Positions 19,285 through 28,380 are shown, counted from the first letter of the stretch. The stretch: 64,000 bases of DNA from DAOUJI01 sp965224415 (GCA_965224415.1 CBDCZB010000003.1:420205-484204); one strand, 5' to 3'. Notes: generated by a model not told the origin, from the letters alone. Program-made: numbers and translations.

Positions 19285-19550
19285 ACAGAGAGTCGGGTGA
19301 GATGAGAGCCGGCGCCGGCGCGAAAACTGAATGGATCTCTGAGCCGCAGGGCGAAACCTCCCCGGACACGAGCGGGGAACAGTAGCCCGAGCCGGGTGGA
19401 GCCCGTTACAGGTCCGCGGCACGGAGGGCGGCGCATCCCTCCCCGCCGGTTGAGATGCCCCAAGCGGCCGCGCATGACAGGTCAAGCCGCAGGGCAATAA
19501 GGGTGGCGCCACGGGAACGTCCCGTCCCTTGAGGACTGGGCGTTTTTTTA
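19285..19550 (+). promoter_or_regulatory. T-box riboswitch leader, tryptophan-specific
   Basis: This untranslated leader of trpS senses uncharged tRNA. Stem I is closed by CAGAGAG (about 19286) and CTCTG (about 19338). The 3' side of its internal loop carries the specifier TGG at 19332-19334 (tryptophan codon) followed by the usual A. The T-box proper, AAGGGTGGCGCC at about 19499-19510, contains TGGC; its last base would pair with a G discriminator, as expected for tRNA-Trp. A hairpin and a seven-T run (19543-19549) end it. Uncharged tRNA-Trp should promote read-through into trpS and probably trpE. Confidence 0.9.
19511..19550 (+). terminator. T-box transcription terminator
   Basis: Hairpin-forming segments (ACGGGA/TCCCGT and GTCC/GGAC) are followed by TTTTTTT at 19543-19549. 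This is the conditional terminator of the T-box leader, mutually exclusive with the antiterminator formed by the T-box sequence. Confidence 0.75.
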
Positions 19551-19605
19551 TTTGCCCCGTCATCCTTTTGTGGATGGGACATATTGGAGGGAAACAAGGA
19601 GCGGA

Positions 19606-20625
19606 ATGACCAACGGAAAAAGACGGATACTCACGGGAATGCGTCCCACCGGAAAACTCCACCTGGGGCACTACGCGGGTGCCCTAGAGAACTGGGTACG
19701 GCTGCAGCACGAGTACGAATGCTACTTTCTAATCGCCGACTACCAGGCGCTGGGAGACCACATCCGAGACATCGCCGGAATCCGCCGGTCGGTGATAGAC
19801 GTGGCAATGGACTGGCTGTCCGTAGGGCTGGACCCTGAGGAGAACGCTTTCGTGGTCCAGAGCTATGTGCCTGAGCACGCAGAGTTGACTATGTACATGG
19901 CCATGCTCACGTCCCTGGGCCGGCTCCAGCGCAATCCCACTCTGAAGAATGAGATGGCTCAGTTGGCCGACGAAAAGACCGAGGTGACCCTGGGGTTCTT
20001 CAACTACCCAGTGAGCCAGGTGGCCGACATACTTCTGCCTAAGGGAGAGCTGGTCCCCGTGGGAGAGGACCAGGCGCCCCACATCGAGTTCGCAAGAGAG
20101 CTGGCCCGCAAGTTCAACCGGACTTACGGGCCAGTATTTCCTGAACCCCGCGCCATGGTGGGCAGGGTGCCCAGGCTGGTGGGAGTGGACGGACAGGCCA
20201 AGATGAGTAAGAGCCTGGACAACGCCATCTACCTGTCCGACGACTCCAAGACCGTCGAGAACAAAATTAAGCGCATGATCACCGACGTGACGGGCAAGAA
20301 TCCTCGCCTCAAGGCTACCGACCCCGGCGTGGTTGAGTATAATCCGGTGTTCCTGTACCACGACGCCTTCAACCCCGACACCCAAGAGGTGGATGACTTG
20401 AAGGACCGCTACGGGAAGGGAACGGTCAGCGACGCCGAAGTAAAGCAGACGCTAGTCAAAGCCCTAAAGGACCTACTGGACCCCATCCGCGAAAGGCGCG
20501 CCCACTACGAGGCCAACGTCGGCGAGGTCTACGAGGCCATAGACTCCGGGACCAAGCGCGCCAAGGTCATTGCCCAACAAACGATGCAGGAAGTCCGGGA
20601 GGCCATGCAGGTCATATACACGTGA
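19606..20625 (+). CDS. trpS: Tryptophanyl-tRNA synthetase
   Basis: Class I synthetase charging tRNA-Trp. Signatures are the HIGH-equivalent HLGHY near residue 20 and AKMSKS (KMSKS loop). Length from ATG 19606 is 339 residues, normal for the family. AAGGAGCGGA precedes this ATG; the frame is open for 18 codons upstream into the T-box terminator, which cannot be coding. trpE starts 52 bases downstream. Confidence 0.96.
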   Translation: MTNGKRRILTGMRPTGKLHLGHYAGALENWVRLQHEYECYFLIADYQALGDHIRDIAGIRRSVIDVAMDWLSVGLDPEENAFVVQSYVPEHAELTMYMAMLTSLGRLQRNPTLKNEMAQLADEKTEVTLGFFNYPVSQVADILLPKGELVPVGEDQAPHIEFARELARKFNRTYGPVFPEPRAMVGRVPRLVGVDGQAKMSKSLDNAIYLSDDSKTVENKIKRMITDVTGKNPRLKATDPGVVEYNPVFLYHDAFNPDTQEVDDLKDRYGKGTVSDAEVKQTLVKALKDLLDPIRERRAHYEANVGEVYEAIDSGTKRAKVIAQQTMQEVREAMQVIYT

Positions 20626-20677
20626 CCTTGCGGCCTACAGGCTCCACGGGAGAGATCCAAGAAAGTATGGACAAGCC

Positions 20678-22125
20678 ATGTATAGACCGACTCTAGACGA
20701 AGTAAAGGCCATGGCGGGCCAGGGCAACCTGGTCCCCATATACCGGGAAATCGAGGCGGACCTGGAGACTCCGGTCTCCGCCTATTTGAAGGTGGCCCGT
20801 TCTCCCTACTCCTTCCTGTTGGAAAGCGTGGAGGGAGGGGAGAAGCTGGCCCGTTACAGTTTCATAGGCACGGACCCCTACAAGATTCTCAAGACAGGCA
20901 GAGGCACACCCGAGGGCGCCGTGGACCCTCTGATACCCATCAAAGCGGAGATGGACAAGCATAAGCTTATCCCGACGCCGGACCTGCCCAGGTTCCACGG
21001 CGGGGGCGTGGGATACCTGGCTTACGACGTGGTGAGGTATTTCGAGCCGAGGCTTAAAGAACCGCCCCAGGACACCCTGGGACTCCCTGAATCCATCTTC
21101 ATGTTCAACGACACTCTTCTGGTCTTCGACCATCTGGCCCACACGATTAAGGTGGTCAGCCACGTCTTTCTAGAAGGAGACGTGGAAGCAGCGTACAAGG
21201 AAGCTGTAGCCAAGATAGAACGCATGGTGGACCGGCTCACGACGCCCTTGGAATTCCCACGTTCGCTGAAAGTTGACCCGGCTGCGGCAGGCCGCCCCGT
21301 GGAATCCAGCTTCACCCAGGCGGAGTATGAGGCGGCTGTGGAGGAGGCAGTGGAATACACCCACGCCGGGGACGTCATACAGGTGGTCCCGTCCCAACGG
21401 CTGCGGCGCAAGACCGACGCCATCCTTTCCAGATATACAGAGCGCTGCGTTCCATCAATCCGTCGCCATACATGTATTATCTGGAACTGGGCGACATACA
21501 TATCGTGGGCGCTTCCATAGAGACCCTGGTCCGGGCTGAAGACGGAGTCATAGTCACTCACCCCATAGCGGGCACTCGTCCCAGAGGGAGCACTCCCGCC
21601 GAGGACGCTGCGCTGGAGGAGGAACTAAAGACCAGCGAGAAGCAACGGGCCGAGCACATAATGCTGGTGGACCTGGCCCGTAACGACGTGGGCCGTGTCA
21701 GCATTCCAGGTTCGGTGCACGTTCCCGACCTGATGTACGTCGAGAAGTACTCCAGGGTCATGCATCTGGTGTCTCACGTGGAGGGACGGCTGAAGCCTGA
21801 GCTTAACGCTTACGACGCCCTGCGTGCGTGTTTCCCGGCGGGGACTCTGTCTGGCGCCCCCAAGATAAGGGCTATGGAGATCATCAGCGAGCTGGAGGGC
21901 GACAAGAGAGGCCCCTACGGCGGCGCGGTGGGCTACTTCAGCTTCTCGGGCAACGTGGACACCGCCATCGTCCTAAGGACGGCGGTTATAAAGGACGGCG
22001 TGGCGTATGTGCAGGCTGGGGGAGGAGTTGTGTCCGACTCCACCCCCACCGACGAATACGAAGAGACCCTCCACAAGGCGGGCGCCCTCCTCCGCGCCAT
22101 CGACAAGGCCGAGGGCCTGGCGTAG
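20678..22125 (+). pseudogene. trpE: Anthranilate synthase component I, with a one-base frameshift
   Basis: The first 248 codons (to QRLRRKTDA) are a normal TrpE N-terminal half with SYSFIG-like ARYSFIGTDP and GGGVGYLAYD. The second half, in another frame, has the chorismate-binding core: IAGTRPRG, LVDLARNDVGRVS, CFPAGTLSGAPK and YGGAVGYFSFSGNVD. At about 21419-21421 the text GACGCCATCC should read GACGCCCATCC; restoring one C gives DAHPFQIYRALRSINPSPYMYYL and a protein of about 482 residues. Everything else is well conserved, so this is either a fresh mutation or a base-calling error in a C run. Confidence 0.88.
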
Positions 22126-22206
22126 GGGATCCGGTCGGGCGCTAATTGTGCTTTGGTCGAAGTAGACTGGATTCAGCGTGTGGTAGACTAGCCGTCATGG
22201 GAAGCT

Positions 22207-22404
22207 ATGAAGACTAAATACTTCCGAGACACGGACACACTCTACATCGAGCTTTGCTCCGCCGAGGTGGACGAGACGCGAGACTTGTACGAAAACACCC
22301 TTCTCGATCTAGACAGTGATGGCCGACTCTGCGCCATAACCATTGAGCGCGCCAGCGACCGTATGGCTATTCCGTCGTTCTCTTACGAGCAAATCCCGGC
22401 CTAG
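22207..22404 (+). CDS. DUF2283 family small protein
   Basis: The 65-residue protein has the DUF2283 pattern, with DTDTLYIELC and a later LDLDSDGRLCAITIERAS. These proteins are small, often found next to toxin-antitoxin genes; function unknown. It sits about 45 bases upstream of a MNT/HEPN pair and may belong with it. Confidence 0.75.
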   Translation: MKTKYFRDTDTLYIELCSAEVDETRDLYENTLLDLDSDGRLCAITIERASDRMAIPSFSYEQIPA

Positions 22405-22448
22405 GCCACCCATTGTCTGGACGTGAGACTTCCCGAGAGCTATGCCAG

Positions 22449-22781
22449 ATGCTGAATTTAACCCCCGAAGAACAGGCTTGGGTGGATGAATATAGCCGTG
22501 AGCTTCGGGAACGGTTCCCGGATAATATAGAAGGCGTCGTTGTATTTGGTTCTAAGGCCCGAGGCGATGACCGTCCTGACAGTGACGTGGATCTGTTGGT
22601 GGTCCTCCGGGAAGGAGACCGGCAAATTAAGAAGGAAGCCCGGCTTCTAGGCCATCGGCTCTCGGCTGCGTGGGACGCAGTGCCGTCAATCCTCGTTTAC
22701 ACCGATTCGGAATGGCAAGAGAGGGCAAAATACGGTTCACCATTTTATCGAGCTGTGATGCGTGACGGAGTGCACGTTTAG
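22449..22781 (+). CDS. MNT-type nucleotidyltransferase antitoxin
   Basis: A minimal nucleotidyltransferase of about 110 residues. It has the pol-beta motif GSKARGDDRPDSDVDLLVV (GSxxxG and DxD catalytic Asp pair). MNT proteins neutralise HEPN RNases by AMPylating them or by binding. The stop codon shares a base with the start of the HEPN gene, the classic arrangement. ATG 22449 is chosen; a TTG further upstream (22413) is possible. Confidence 0.85.
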   Translation: MLNLTPEEQAWVDEYSRELRERFPDNIEGVVVFGSKARGDDRPDSDVDLLVVLREGDRQIKKEARLLGHRLSAAWDAVPSILVYTDSEWQERAKYGSPFYRAVMRDGVHV

Positions 22782-23188
22782 TGAATCCAGCGGTTGCCGG
22801 AGAGTGGAAACGCGCCAGAGAAAGTTTAGGAGCCGCACGGTCGTGCCATCGAGACGGATACCATGCGGACTCGGTCGCACGAGCCTATTGTGCAACTCTA
22901 CACGCTGCCAAGGCTGCGTTAGAGCTTCAAGGCGTATCGGCGGAAAGACACACCGACGTGCGACGTATGTTTAGATTATATCTAGTCAAGGCTGGGTTGG
23001 TTGAAGAACAATGGTTGGATGTTATCGCCGTGGGATCGGATGAACGGATGCATTCGGATTACGACGTGATGGCAGTTTTCGATGACCAAGATTCCTTCGA
23101 AGCATGTCAACGGAGCGAGGCGTTTCTAAACCGCATTCGGTTGCTGCTCGGTGGGGCCGTTGCACAGGAGGGATTGGAAGGCGGGTAA
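22781..23188 (+). CDS. HEPN-domain toxin
   Basis: A 135-residue, mostly helical protein with the HEPN RNase motif R-x6-H in RAYCATLH. It starts at GTG overlapping the stop of the MNT gene. HEPN toxins of this type cleave RNA (often tRNA) and are controlled by the MNT partner. It interrupts the trp genes, which otherwise run in the same direction, so it is probably a recent insertion. Confidence 0.85.
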   Translation: MNPAVAGEWKRARESLGAARSCHRDGYHADSVARAYCATLHAAKAALELQGVSAERHTDVRRMFRLYLVKAGLVEEQWLDVIAVGSDERMHSDYDVMAVFDDQDSFEACQRSEAFLNRIRLLLGGAVAQEGLEGG

Positions 23189-23272
23189 TTTCTGGAGGGT
23201 TTCCTAGAATTGACGTAGACGGTTCGAACGTACAAATTCAATGATTCCAGAATTATAAAAAGGAGGGACAAT

Positions 23273-23719
23273 ATGCTGAAGTCGTTTTATCATACGGGGT
23301 TTGTAGTCAAGAGCTTGGAAGAGTCGGTCAAGTTCTACACCGAGATCATGGGTCTGAACCTGAAGCGGGAACCCTTTGAGGCCACCGGAGAGTCCACTGA
23401 GCAGGTGACGGGACTGAAGGGCGTCACCATGAAAGTGGCCTTCGTAGACCTGATGAACGGCCATCACCTTGAGCTTATCGAATACGTATATCCCCCCGGT
23501 ACGGAGGCCCACACCAACATAAACGACCTTGGCGCCGCTCATATAGCCTTCTACGTAGACCGGGCCGAAGAGCTCTATGAGTCGGCCAGCGCCAAGGGTG
23601 TGAAGTTCGTCAATTCTCCGGCGTACCGTTACAACGACCAGGGCGAGATCATCCGAAAAACCTTCTACGCCAGAGACCCCGACGGGAACTGGATGGAGTT
23701 CATAGAGGCCTTGGAGTAG
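23273..23719 (+). CDS. VOC (glyoxalase-fold) metalloenzyme
   Basis: Two VOC beta-alpha-beta-beta-beta units are visible: HTGFVVKSLEESVKFYTEIMGL and the second from AHIAFYVDRAEELYE ending in ARDPDGNWMEFIEAL. The metal residues H, E (HHLELIEY), H and E are in place. Family includes glyoxalase I and methylmalonyl-CoA epimerase; the substrate is not determined. A strong AAGGAGGG precedes the ATG. It is followed five bases later by trpG. Confidence 0.82.
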   Translation: MLKSFYHTGFVVKSLEESVKFYTEIMGLNLKREPFEATGESTEQVTGLKGVTMKVAFVDLMNGHHLELIEYVYPPGTEAHTNINDLGAAHIAFYVDRAEELYESASAKGVKFVNSPAYRYNDQGEIIRKTFYARDPDGNWMEFIEALE

Positions 23720-23723
23720 GCAC

Positions 23724-24302
23724 TTGATTCTGCTCATAGACAATTACGACAGCTTCACCTACAACCTCTACCAATATCTGTGCGAGCTGGGCGCTGAGGT
23801 TTCGGTAAGACGCAACGACGAGTTGACTCCTGAGGATGTAGAATCCATCGAGCCAAAGGGCATCGTCGTGTCCCCGGGACCGTGCACTCCCAGAGAGGCC
23901 GGAGTGTCCAACGACGTGATACTGCGCTGGGGTCCCACCATACCAACGTTGGGCGTGTGCCTGGGGCACCAGTGCATCGGCAGCGCGTTCGGGGGCGTCG
24001 TGGACCGTGCCGGGGAAATCATGCACGGCAAGACTTCCATGGTCCACCACGACGGCAAGGGCGTCTTCAAGGGACTCCCGGACCCCTTTGAGGCCATACG
24101 CTACCACTCCCTAGCCGTCTACAAAGAAGACTTGCCCGACTCGCTGGAGGTCACAGCTTGGACCGACAACGGGATTATCATGGGCCTGCGCCACAAGGAG
24201 CATCCGATAGAGGGGATTCAATTCCACCCGGAGTCCATCATGACTCCCGTGGGCAAGGACCTCCTCCAGAACTATCTTGACCAGGTGTATCGCAACAGCT
24301 AA
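23724..24302 (+). CDS. trpG: Anthranilate synthase component II (glutamine amidotransferase)
   Basis: Supplies ammonia to TrpE for anthranilate. The 192-residue protein has the catalytic triad of class I amidotransferases: nucleophile Cys in GVCLGHQC, and His/Glu in FHPES. Oxyanion-region SPGPCTP is present. It begins at a TTG, IDNYDSFTYNL being the normal N-terminus, so the start is firm. It lies five bases behind a VOC gene. PabA activity for folate is also possible. Confidence 0.93.
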   Translation: MILLIDNYDSFTYNLYQYLCELGAEVSVRRNDELTPEDVESIEPKGIVVSPGPCTPREAGVSNDVILRWGPTIPTLGVCLGHQCIGSAFGGVVDRAGEIMHGKTSMVHHDGKGVFKGLPDPFEAIRYHSLAVYKEDLPDSLEVTAWTDNGIIMGLRHKEHPIEGIQFHPESIMTPVGKDLLQNYLDQVYRNS

Positions 24303-24341
24303 GACAGCTCTCCAAGCCGGCGAAACAGCAGGAGGTAATTG

Positions 24342-25163
24342 ATGACAACTCCGTCCAGCGAAGGTCCTATGGGTGTGTGGCGTCCCCCGTCATCGCGGGA
24401 GATGCGGGAAAACCGGGTCAAGCGGGTGTTGAGGGAGGGGAAGTGCGCCGTCTGCATTTACGGTGTTCCCACCGCTGACATGGCCGAGGTGATGGGCAAC
24501 CTGGGCTACGACGCCATCTGGATTGAGATGGAACATGCGCCTCCCACACTGACCCTCAGGGACGTGGCGGAGATTTCCCGTGCCTGCGACCTATGGGGCA
24601 TGAGCTCTATCTGCCGGGTCCCCAACGACCCTTGGATGATAACCCGGGTGTTGGATGCGGGATGCGACGGAGTAGCCGTGCCTCACGTCCGCAACAAGGC
24701 CGAGGCCGAGCAGGTCGTGCAGGCCGCCAAGTACGGGCCCATAGGCCGCAGAGGCGACTACACAGGGCGCCAAGGGATCGGCGTCTCCAACACAAGGGAA
24801 GCCGCCAACAGGGAGACGCTGGTCATGGTCTTCGTAGAAGAGGTGGAGGGCGTAAAGAACCTGGACGAAATCCTGGAGGTTGAGCACATAGACGTGATTT
24901 TCCTTGGCGCCGGAGACCTGTCCCAGGATATGGGCTACGCAGGCCAACGGTATCACCCGGAAGTCCAGGTGGTCGTCGACGACATGATACGTAAGTGCGC
25001 TGCAGCCGGAAAAGCCGCCGGAGTGGTCACCAATGACGACGACGTGGAAGAGTACGTCGAAAAGGGCGCCAGGTTCTTCCACATAGGCTGGCAGACCTGG
25101 GTGGCCAAGGGCACGGCGGCGTACATGGAGAAGATAACCCAGAAGATGAACAGTCTACCTTAG
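24342..25163 (+). CDS. HpcH/HpaI-family aldolase
   Basis: About 273 residues with the family signatures WIEMEHAP, ICRVPNDPWMITRVLDAGCDGVAVPHV and VIFLGAGDLSQDMGY. These enzymes cleave or form 4-hydroxy-2-oxo acids with a divalent metal and pyruvate enolate. The Glu/Asp metal ligands are in the expected places. AGGAGG precedes ATG 24342. It lies between trpG and trpD but has no obvious role in tryptophan synthesis. Confidence 0.82.
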   Translation: MTTPSSEGPMGVWRPPSSREMRENRVKRVLREGKCAVCIYGVPTADMAEVMGNLGYDAIWIEMEHAPPTLTLRDVAEISRACDLWGMSSICRVPNDPWMITRVLDAGCDGVAVPHVRNKAEAEQVVQAAKYGPIGRRGDYTGRQGIGVSNTREAANRETLVMVFVEEVEGVKNLDEILEVEHIDVIFLGAGDLSQDMGYAGQRYHPEVQVVVDDMIRKCAAAGKAAGVVTNDDDVEEYVEKGARFFHIGWQTWVAKGTAAYMEKITQKMNSLP

Positions 25164-25228
25164 CATCAGGCGGCGGTATGCTAGAATATGCCTGAACGGA
25201 CTCAGGGGGAAAAGGGGAAGAAGCCGAC

Positions 25229-25639
25229 ATGGTTTCCGCAAGCTCAAGGCGAGTCATGGAATTCACCCAGCATATATATCTGGGCATCTTGGCCACGGTT
25301 TATCCCAACGGGGGTCCCCAAGCCTTCCCCGTCTGGTTCGACTATGACGGCGACCGATTCAACATTGCTACGGACGCCGACGCGGTCAAGGTGCGTAACA
25401 TCAGGGCCAATTCCAAGGTGGCCCTGTGCATCACTGACACCTCCCGGCAGGTGAGGTCGCTGACGGTGCTGGGCGTCGCCGAGGTGGAGATGAACAACCT
25501 GGCCGCCCAAGACCTGCACAAGAGGCTGGCGGTGCGTTACATGGGCCAAGACGAGGGAGAAGAATGGGCCGAGTCCATGGGTGGGGACGAAATGGCCATC
25601 GTGCGAATTGTCCCGACCAACTTTCTGTGGACCGGCTAG
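25229..25639 (+). CDS. PPOX-class (F420/FMN-dependent) oxidoreductase
   Basis: The 136-residue split-barrel protein has LGILATVYPNGGPQAFPVWFDYDGD, VKVRNIRANSKVALCITD and the ending IVRIVPTNFLWTG, as in pyridoxamine 5'-phosphate oxidase-like F420-binding proteins. The substrate is unknown. An upstream frame from 25188 gives a different, unconvincing protein. It lies 26 bases upstream of trpD. Confidence 0.82.
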   Translation: MVSASSRRVMEFTQHIYLGILATVYPNGGPQAFPVWFDYDGDRFNIATDADAVKVRNIRANSKVALCITDTSRQVRSLTVLGVAEVEMNNLAAQDLHKRLAVRYMGQDEGEEWAESMGGDEMAIVRIVPTNFLWTG

Positions 25640-25665
25640 CCGGCTCCGGGCTATAGGCTCAAAAT

Positions 25666-26688
25666 ATGTCTCTTAAGATACAACAGTTCCTTGATCCACT
25701 TCTCGACGGCCAGTCCTTGATCATGGAAGAGGCCGCCTCCGTCATGGAAGAAATCATGGAGGGAGAGACGACGCCGGTCCAGTTGTCGGCCTTCCTTGCG
25801 GCGCTGCGCGCCAAGGGCGAGACTGCCGAGGAGATAGCCGGGATGGCCTCGGTCATGCGTCGAAAGGCTGTCCAGGTATCTGTAGAGGGAGACGTGGTAG
25901 ACACCGCTGGGACCGGCGGCGACGGAAAAGGCAGTTTCAACGTGTCCACCGCGGCAGCTCTAGTAGCCGCAGGGGCTGGCCTCAAAGTGGCCAAGCACGG
26001 CAACCGGGCCGTGACCGGCTCATGCGGCAGCGCCGACGTGCTGGAGGCCTTAGGGGTCAAAATAGACCTGGGACCTGACGGAGTGAAACGGTGTATTGAA
26101 GAGGTTGGTTTCGGCTTCATGTTCGCACCGAACTATCATCCGGCCATGCGTCACGCCATGCCTGTGCGCCGCGAATTGAGAGTGAGAACGGTATTCAACC
26201 TGTTGGGGCCGTTGACCAACCCCGCGGGGGCGAAGCGCCAACTGCTGGGTGTGGCCGACCCACATATGTGTGGAACAATGTCCCAAGCCCTTGGTCTGCT
26301 GGGCGCTGAACACTCTATGGTCGTGCATGGAGAGGACGGGCTGGACGAGTTGACCCTCGGCGGCATGACTCACGTGTGGGAGACTGAAGGCGGAGTCACG
26401 CAGAAATACGTGTTGTGGCCGGAAGACTGCGCAATGATGCCCTGCTCATTGGACGAAATCAAGGGAGGGACTCCTGAAGAAAGCGCTCGAATGATGAGGG
26501 AGACGCTCCAAGGGGAACGAGGACCGTTGCGGGACCTGGTCGTGTTCAACAGCGCAGCCGTGATGCAGGTGGGTGGACTGGCGCCCGATTTCATAGAGGG
26601 GCGGGGCCGAGCCTTGGGCGCCATTGACAGCGGGGCGGCCCTGCGGACCCTCGACAACCTCGCGGCTCTGAGCCAGTCCTTGGCCTGA
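25666..26688 (+). CDS. trpD: Anthranilate phosphoribosyltransferase
   Basis: Transfers phosphoribose to anthranilate. The PRPP loop is GTGGDGKGSFNVSTAAA; KHGNRAVTGSCGSADVLEALG, FAPNYHPAMRH and FNLLGPLTNPA are all canonical. Length (340 residues) is normal. It is part of the same-direction run with trpG upstream and trpC downstream, though a 339-base gap separates it from trpC. Confidence 0.96.
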   Translation: MSLKIQQFLDPLLDGQSLIMEEAASVMEEIMEGETTPVQLSAFLAALRAKGETAEEIAGMASVMRRKAVQVSVEGDVVDTAGTGGDGKGSFNVSTAAALVAAGAGLKVAKHGNRAVTGSCGSADVLEALGVKIDLGPDGVKRCIEEVGFGFMFAPNYHPAMRHAMPVRRELRVRTVFNLLGPLTNPAGAKRQLLGVADPHMCGTMSQALGLLGAEHSMVVHGEDGLDELTLGGMTHVWETEGGVTQKYVLWPEDCAMMPCSLDEIKGGTPEESARMMRETLQGERGPLRDLVVFNSAAVMQVGGLAPDFIEGRGRALGAIDSGAALRTLDNLAALSQSLA

Positions 26689-26776
26689 CGCGGTTCGGAC
26701 CGTGTCCAATTTCCGCCGCATTATCGATCCGCTCTATTCCTCAATCCTCCACAAATACCAGGGGCCATTTTCCTGC

Positions 26777-26861
26777 CATTCCGGCGAAAGACGGACCCAT
26801 AGTAGGCGGGCTGGCTACACTCCCCCGTCATTTCGGCGTAGGCCGGAATCCAGAATAGCCA
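26777..26861. repeat. REP-like inverted sequences between trpD and trpC
   Basis: CATTCCGGCGAAAGACGG (about 26777-26795) and CATTTCGGCGTAGGCCGGAATCC (from about 26831) are half-units of the common bacterial palindrome with a CCGGAAT-type core. They could be a REP element or transcript-stabilising hairpins. The rest of 26689-27027 holds no gene. Confidence 0.5.
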
Positions 26862-27027
26862 GCGTGTCCAGTTGCGGTGAATGCTAGACTCCGGCCTTCA
26901 CCGAAGCGACGAAAAAGTGGCAGGAGAGACGAAAAGGACCAAGGAGACAAAGTAGCGAGAAACCGGTCGCGCAAAAATCGTACACGACCGGTCTTACGAA
27001 AATGAATAAAGAGGTGGAATAGCCCAT

Positions 27028-27816
27028 ATGACCACCATACTTGACGACATAGTCATGGCCAAGCGAGGCGAACTGGAAGCCCAACGTTGGAACATGCCTC
27101 TGGAGGCTCTGGAAGAACATATCGACTCCCAGCCGAGACCTCTGAACCTAAGTGGCGCCCTCATGGGCGACCGAGTGCGTCTTATCGCAGAGGTCAAGAA
27201 GGCGTCTCCCTCAAAGGGCCTACTCTGTCCCGACTTCGACCCGGTGCGTCTGGCCTCAGCATACGTGGCCAACGGAGCGGCTGCCGTCTCCGTTGTAACC
27301 GACCTACGCTTTCAAGGAGAGTTGGACCACCTGGGTGTGGTGAAGCAGGCCATCAGGGACAGCGGAACACCGGTCCTCCGAAAGGACTTCATCTTCGACC
27401 CATACCAGGTGTATGAAGCGAGGGCATACGGGGCCGACGCAATTCTGCTTATTGTGTCCATACTGTCCCCTGGCGAACTGAAAGACCTGCTGGAATTGAG
27501 CCGTCAGTTCTGGATGCAGTGTCTGGTGGAAGTCCACACGGCTGAAGAGCTTGATACAGCGTTGGATGCCGGGGCGGAAATCATCGGCATCAACAACCGG
27601 GACCTAAAGACGTTTCACACCGACATTCAGGTGACCGCCGAAATCGCACCCAGTGTGCCCAGGGGAAAGTTGGTGGTCAGTGAAAGCGGCATCAACACAG
27701 CCGAGCACATGACTTATCTAAAGAGTTTGGGTGTCCATGCCGCGCTGGTGGGTGAAGCCCTGGTCACAGCTCCCGATGCGGGCGTCAAGACGGCGGAGTT
27801 GGCGGGGCAAAGGTAA
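27028..27816 (+). CDS. trpC: Indole-3-glycerol-phosphate synthase
   Basis: Closes the indole ring in tryptophan synthesis. The 262-residue TIM barrel shows EVKKASPSKG, the catalytic Lys in LRKDFIFDPYQV, and GINNRDLKTFHTD and SESGIN. The start codon of the following VOC gene overlaps its stop by one base. trpB, trpA and trpF are not in the window. Confidence 0.96.
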   Translation: MTTILDDIVMAKRGELEAQRWNMPLEALEEHIDSQPRPLNLSGALMGDRVRLIAEVKKASPSKGLLCPDFDPVRLASAYVANGAAAVSVVTDLRFQGELDHLGVVKQAIRDSGTPVLRKDFIFDPYQVYEARAYGADAILLIVSILSPGELKDLLELSRQFWMQCLVEVHTAEELDTALDAGAEIIGINNRDLKTFHTDIQVTAEIAPSVPRGKLVVSESGINTAEHMTYLKSLGVHAALVGEALVTAPDAGVKTAELAGQR

Positions 27817-28187
27817 TGGTTGGCGACCTAATTGGTGTGACCGTCTGGACCGAAGACCTTGAACGGCTGGTGGGGTTCTATAGAGACACACTGGGCCTGG
27901 CCCTGAGGGGGAGCCATAACGGCTGGGCCAACTTCGCCTTCGGAGAAATGCGGCTTAACCTGGGGTCACACGACCGGGTGCATGGTTACACCAAAGATCC
28001 TTTCCGCATCATGCTGTCCTTCAGGGTAGACGACATAAACGCCGAATACGGCAGGCTGTCGGAACAGGGGATCAAGTTCATTAGAGTCCCCGAAAAGGAA
28101 GATTGGGGAGGTATGGTGGCGACGTTTCTCGACCCCGACGGCAACGTTCTCCAGCTTTTGGAGAAACCGGCTGGCGACCCGGCATAG
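27816..28187 (+). CDS. VOC (glyoxalase-fold) family protein
   Basis: The 123-residue protein has the VOC halves TVWTEDLERLVGFYRDTLGL and ISFRVDDINAEYGRL-like segment, ending in ATFLDPDGNVLQLLEKP. It is cotranslated with trpC (stop/start overlap). Metal ligands are less complete than in the 23273 gene, so it may be a binding or resistance protein rather than an enzyme. Function unassigned. Confidence 0.75.
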   Translation: MVGDLIGVTVWTEDLERLVGFYRDTLGLALRGSHNGWANFAFGEMRLNLGSHDRVHGYTKDPFRIMLSFRVDDINAEYGRLSEQGIKFIRVPEKEDWGGMVATFLDPDGNVLQLLEKPAGDPA

Positions 28188-28273
28188 AGTTTTCCTGCCC
28201 GTTGTGCCTGCGCCCCGTTCGGGTTCACTTGAAACCTCAGGCAAGCGCCGCCTATAATTGGTTGAGAGAGTCA

Positions 28274-28349
28274 GGGCGGTTAGCTCAGTGGTTAGAGCGC
28301 CTCGTTCACACCGAGGAGGTCAGAGGTTCAAATCCTCTATCGCCCACCA
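28274..28349 (+). tRNA. tRNA-Val (anticodon CAC)
   Basis: A complete cloverleaf: acceptor GGGCGGT/ATCGCCC, anticodon stem CCTCG with loop TTCACAC giving CAC, T arm AGAGGTTCAAATCCTCT, and an encoded CCA. It reads GTG codons. Confidence 0.95.
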
Positions 28350-28380
28350 TCAATACCGGGGACATGCCCCTGTAGAACAA

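Noticed and set aside
21472..22125. Second half of trpE as an independent gene
   Set aside because: It lacks a TrpE N-terminal part, has no ribosome site and joins the first half perfectly with one added C.
24591..25082. 163-codon minus-strand frame over the aldolase
   Set aside because: It is antisense to a gene with full HpcH/HpaI motifs.
26777..26861. CRISPR-like repeat between trpD and trpC
   Set aside because: Only two inverted half-units without spacers; it fits a REP-like sequence. No CRISPR array is seen anywhere in the window.
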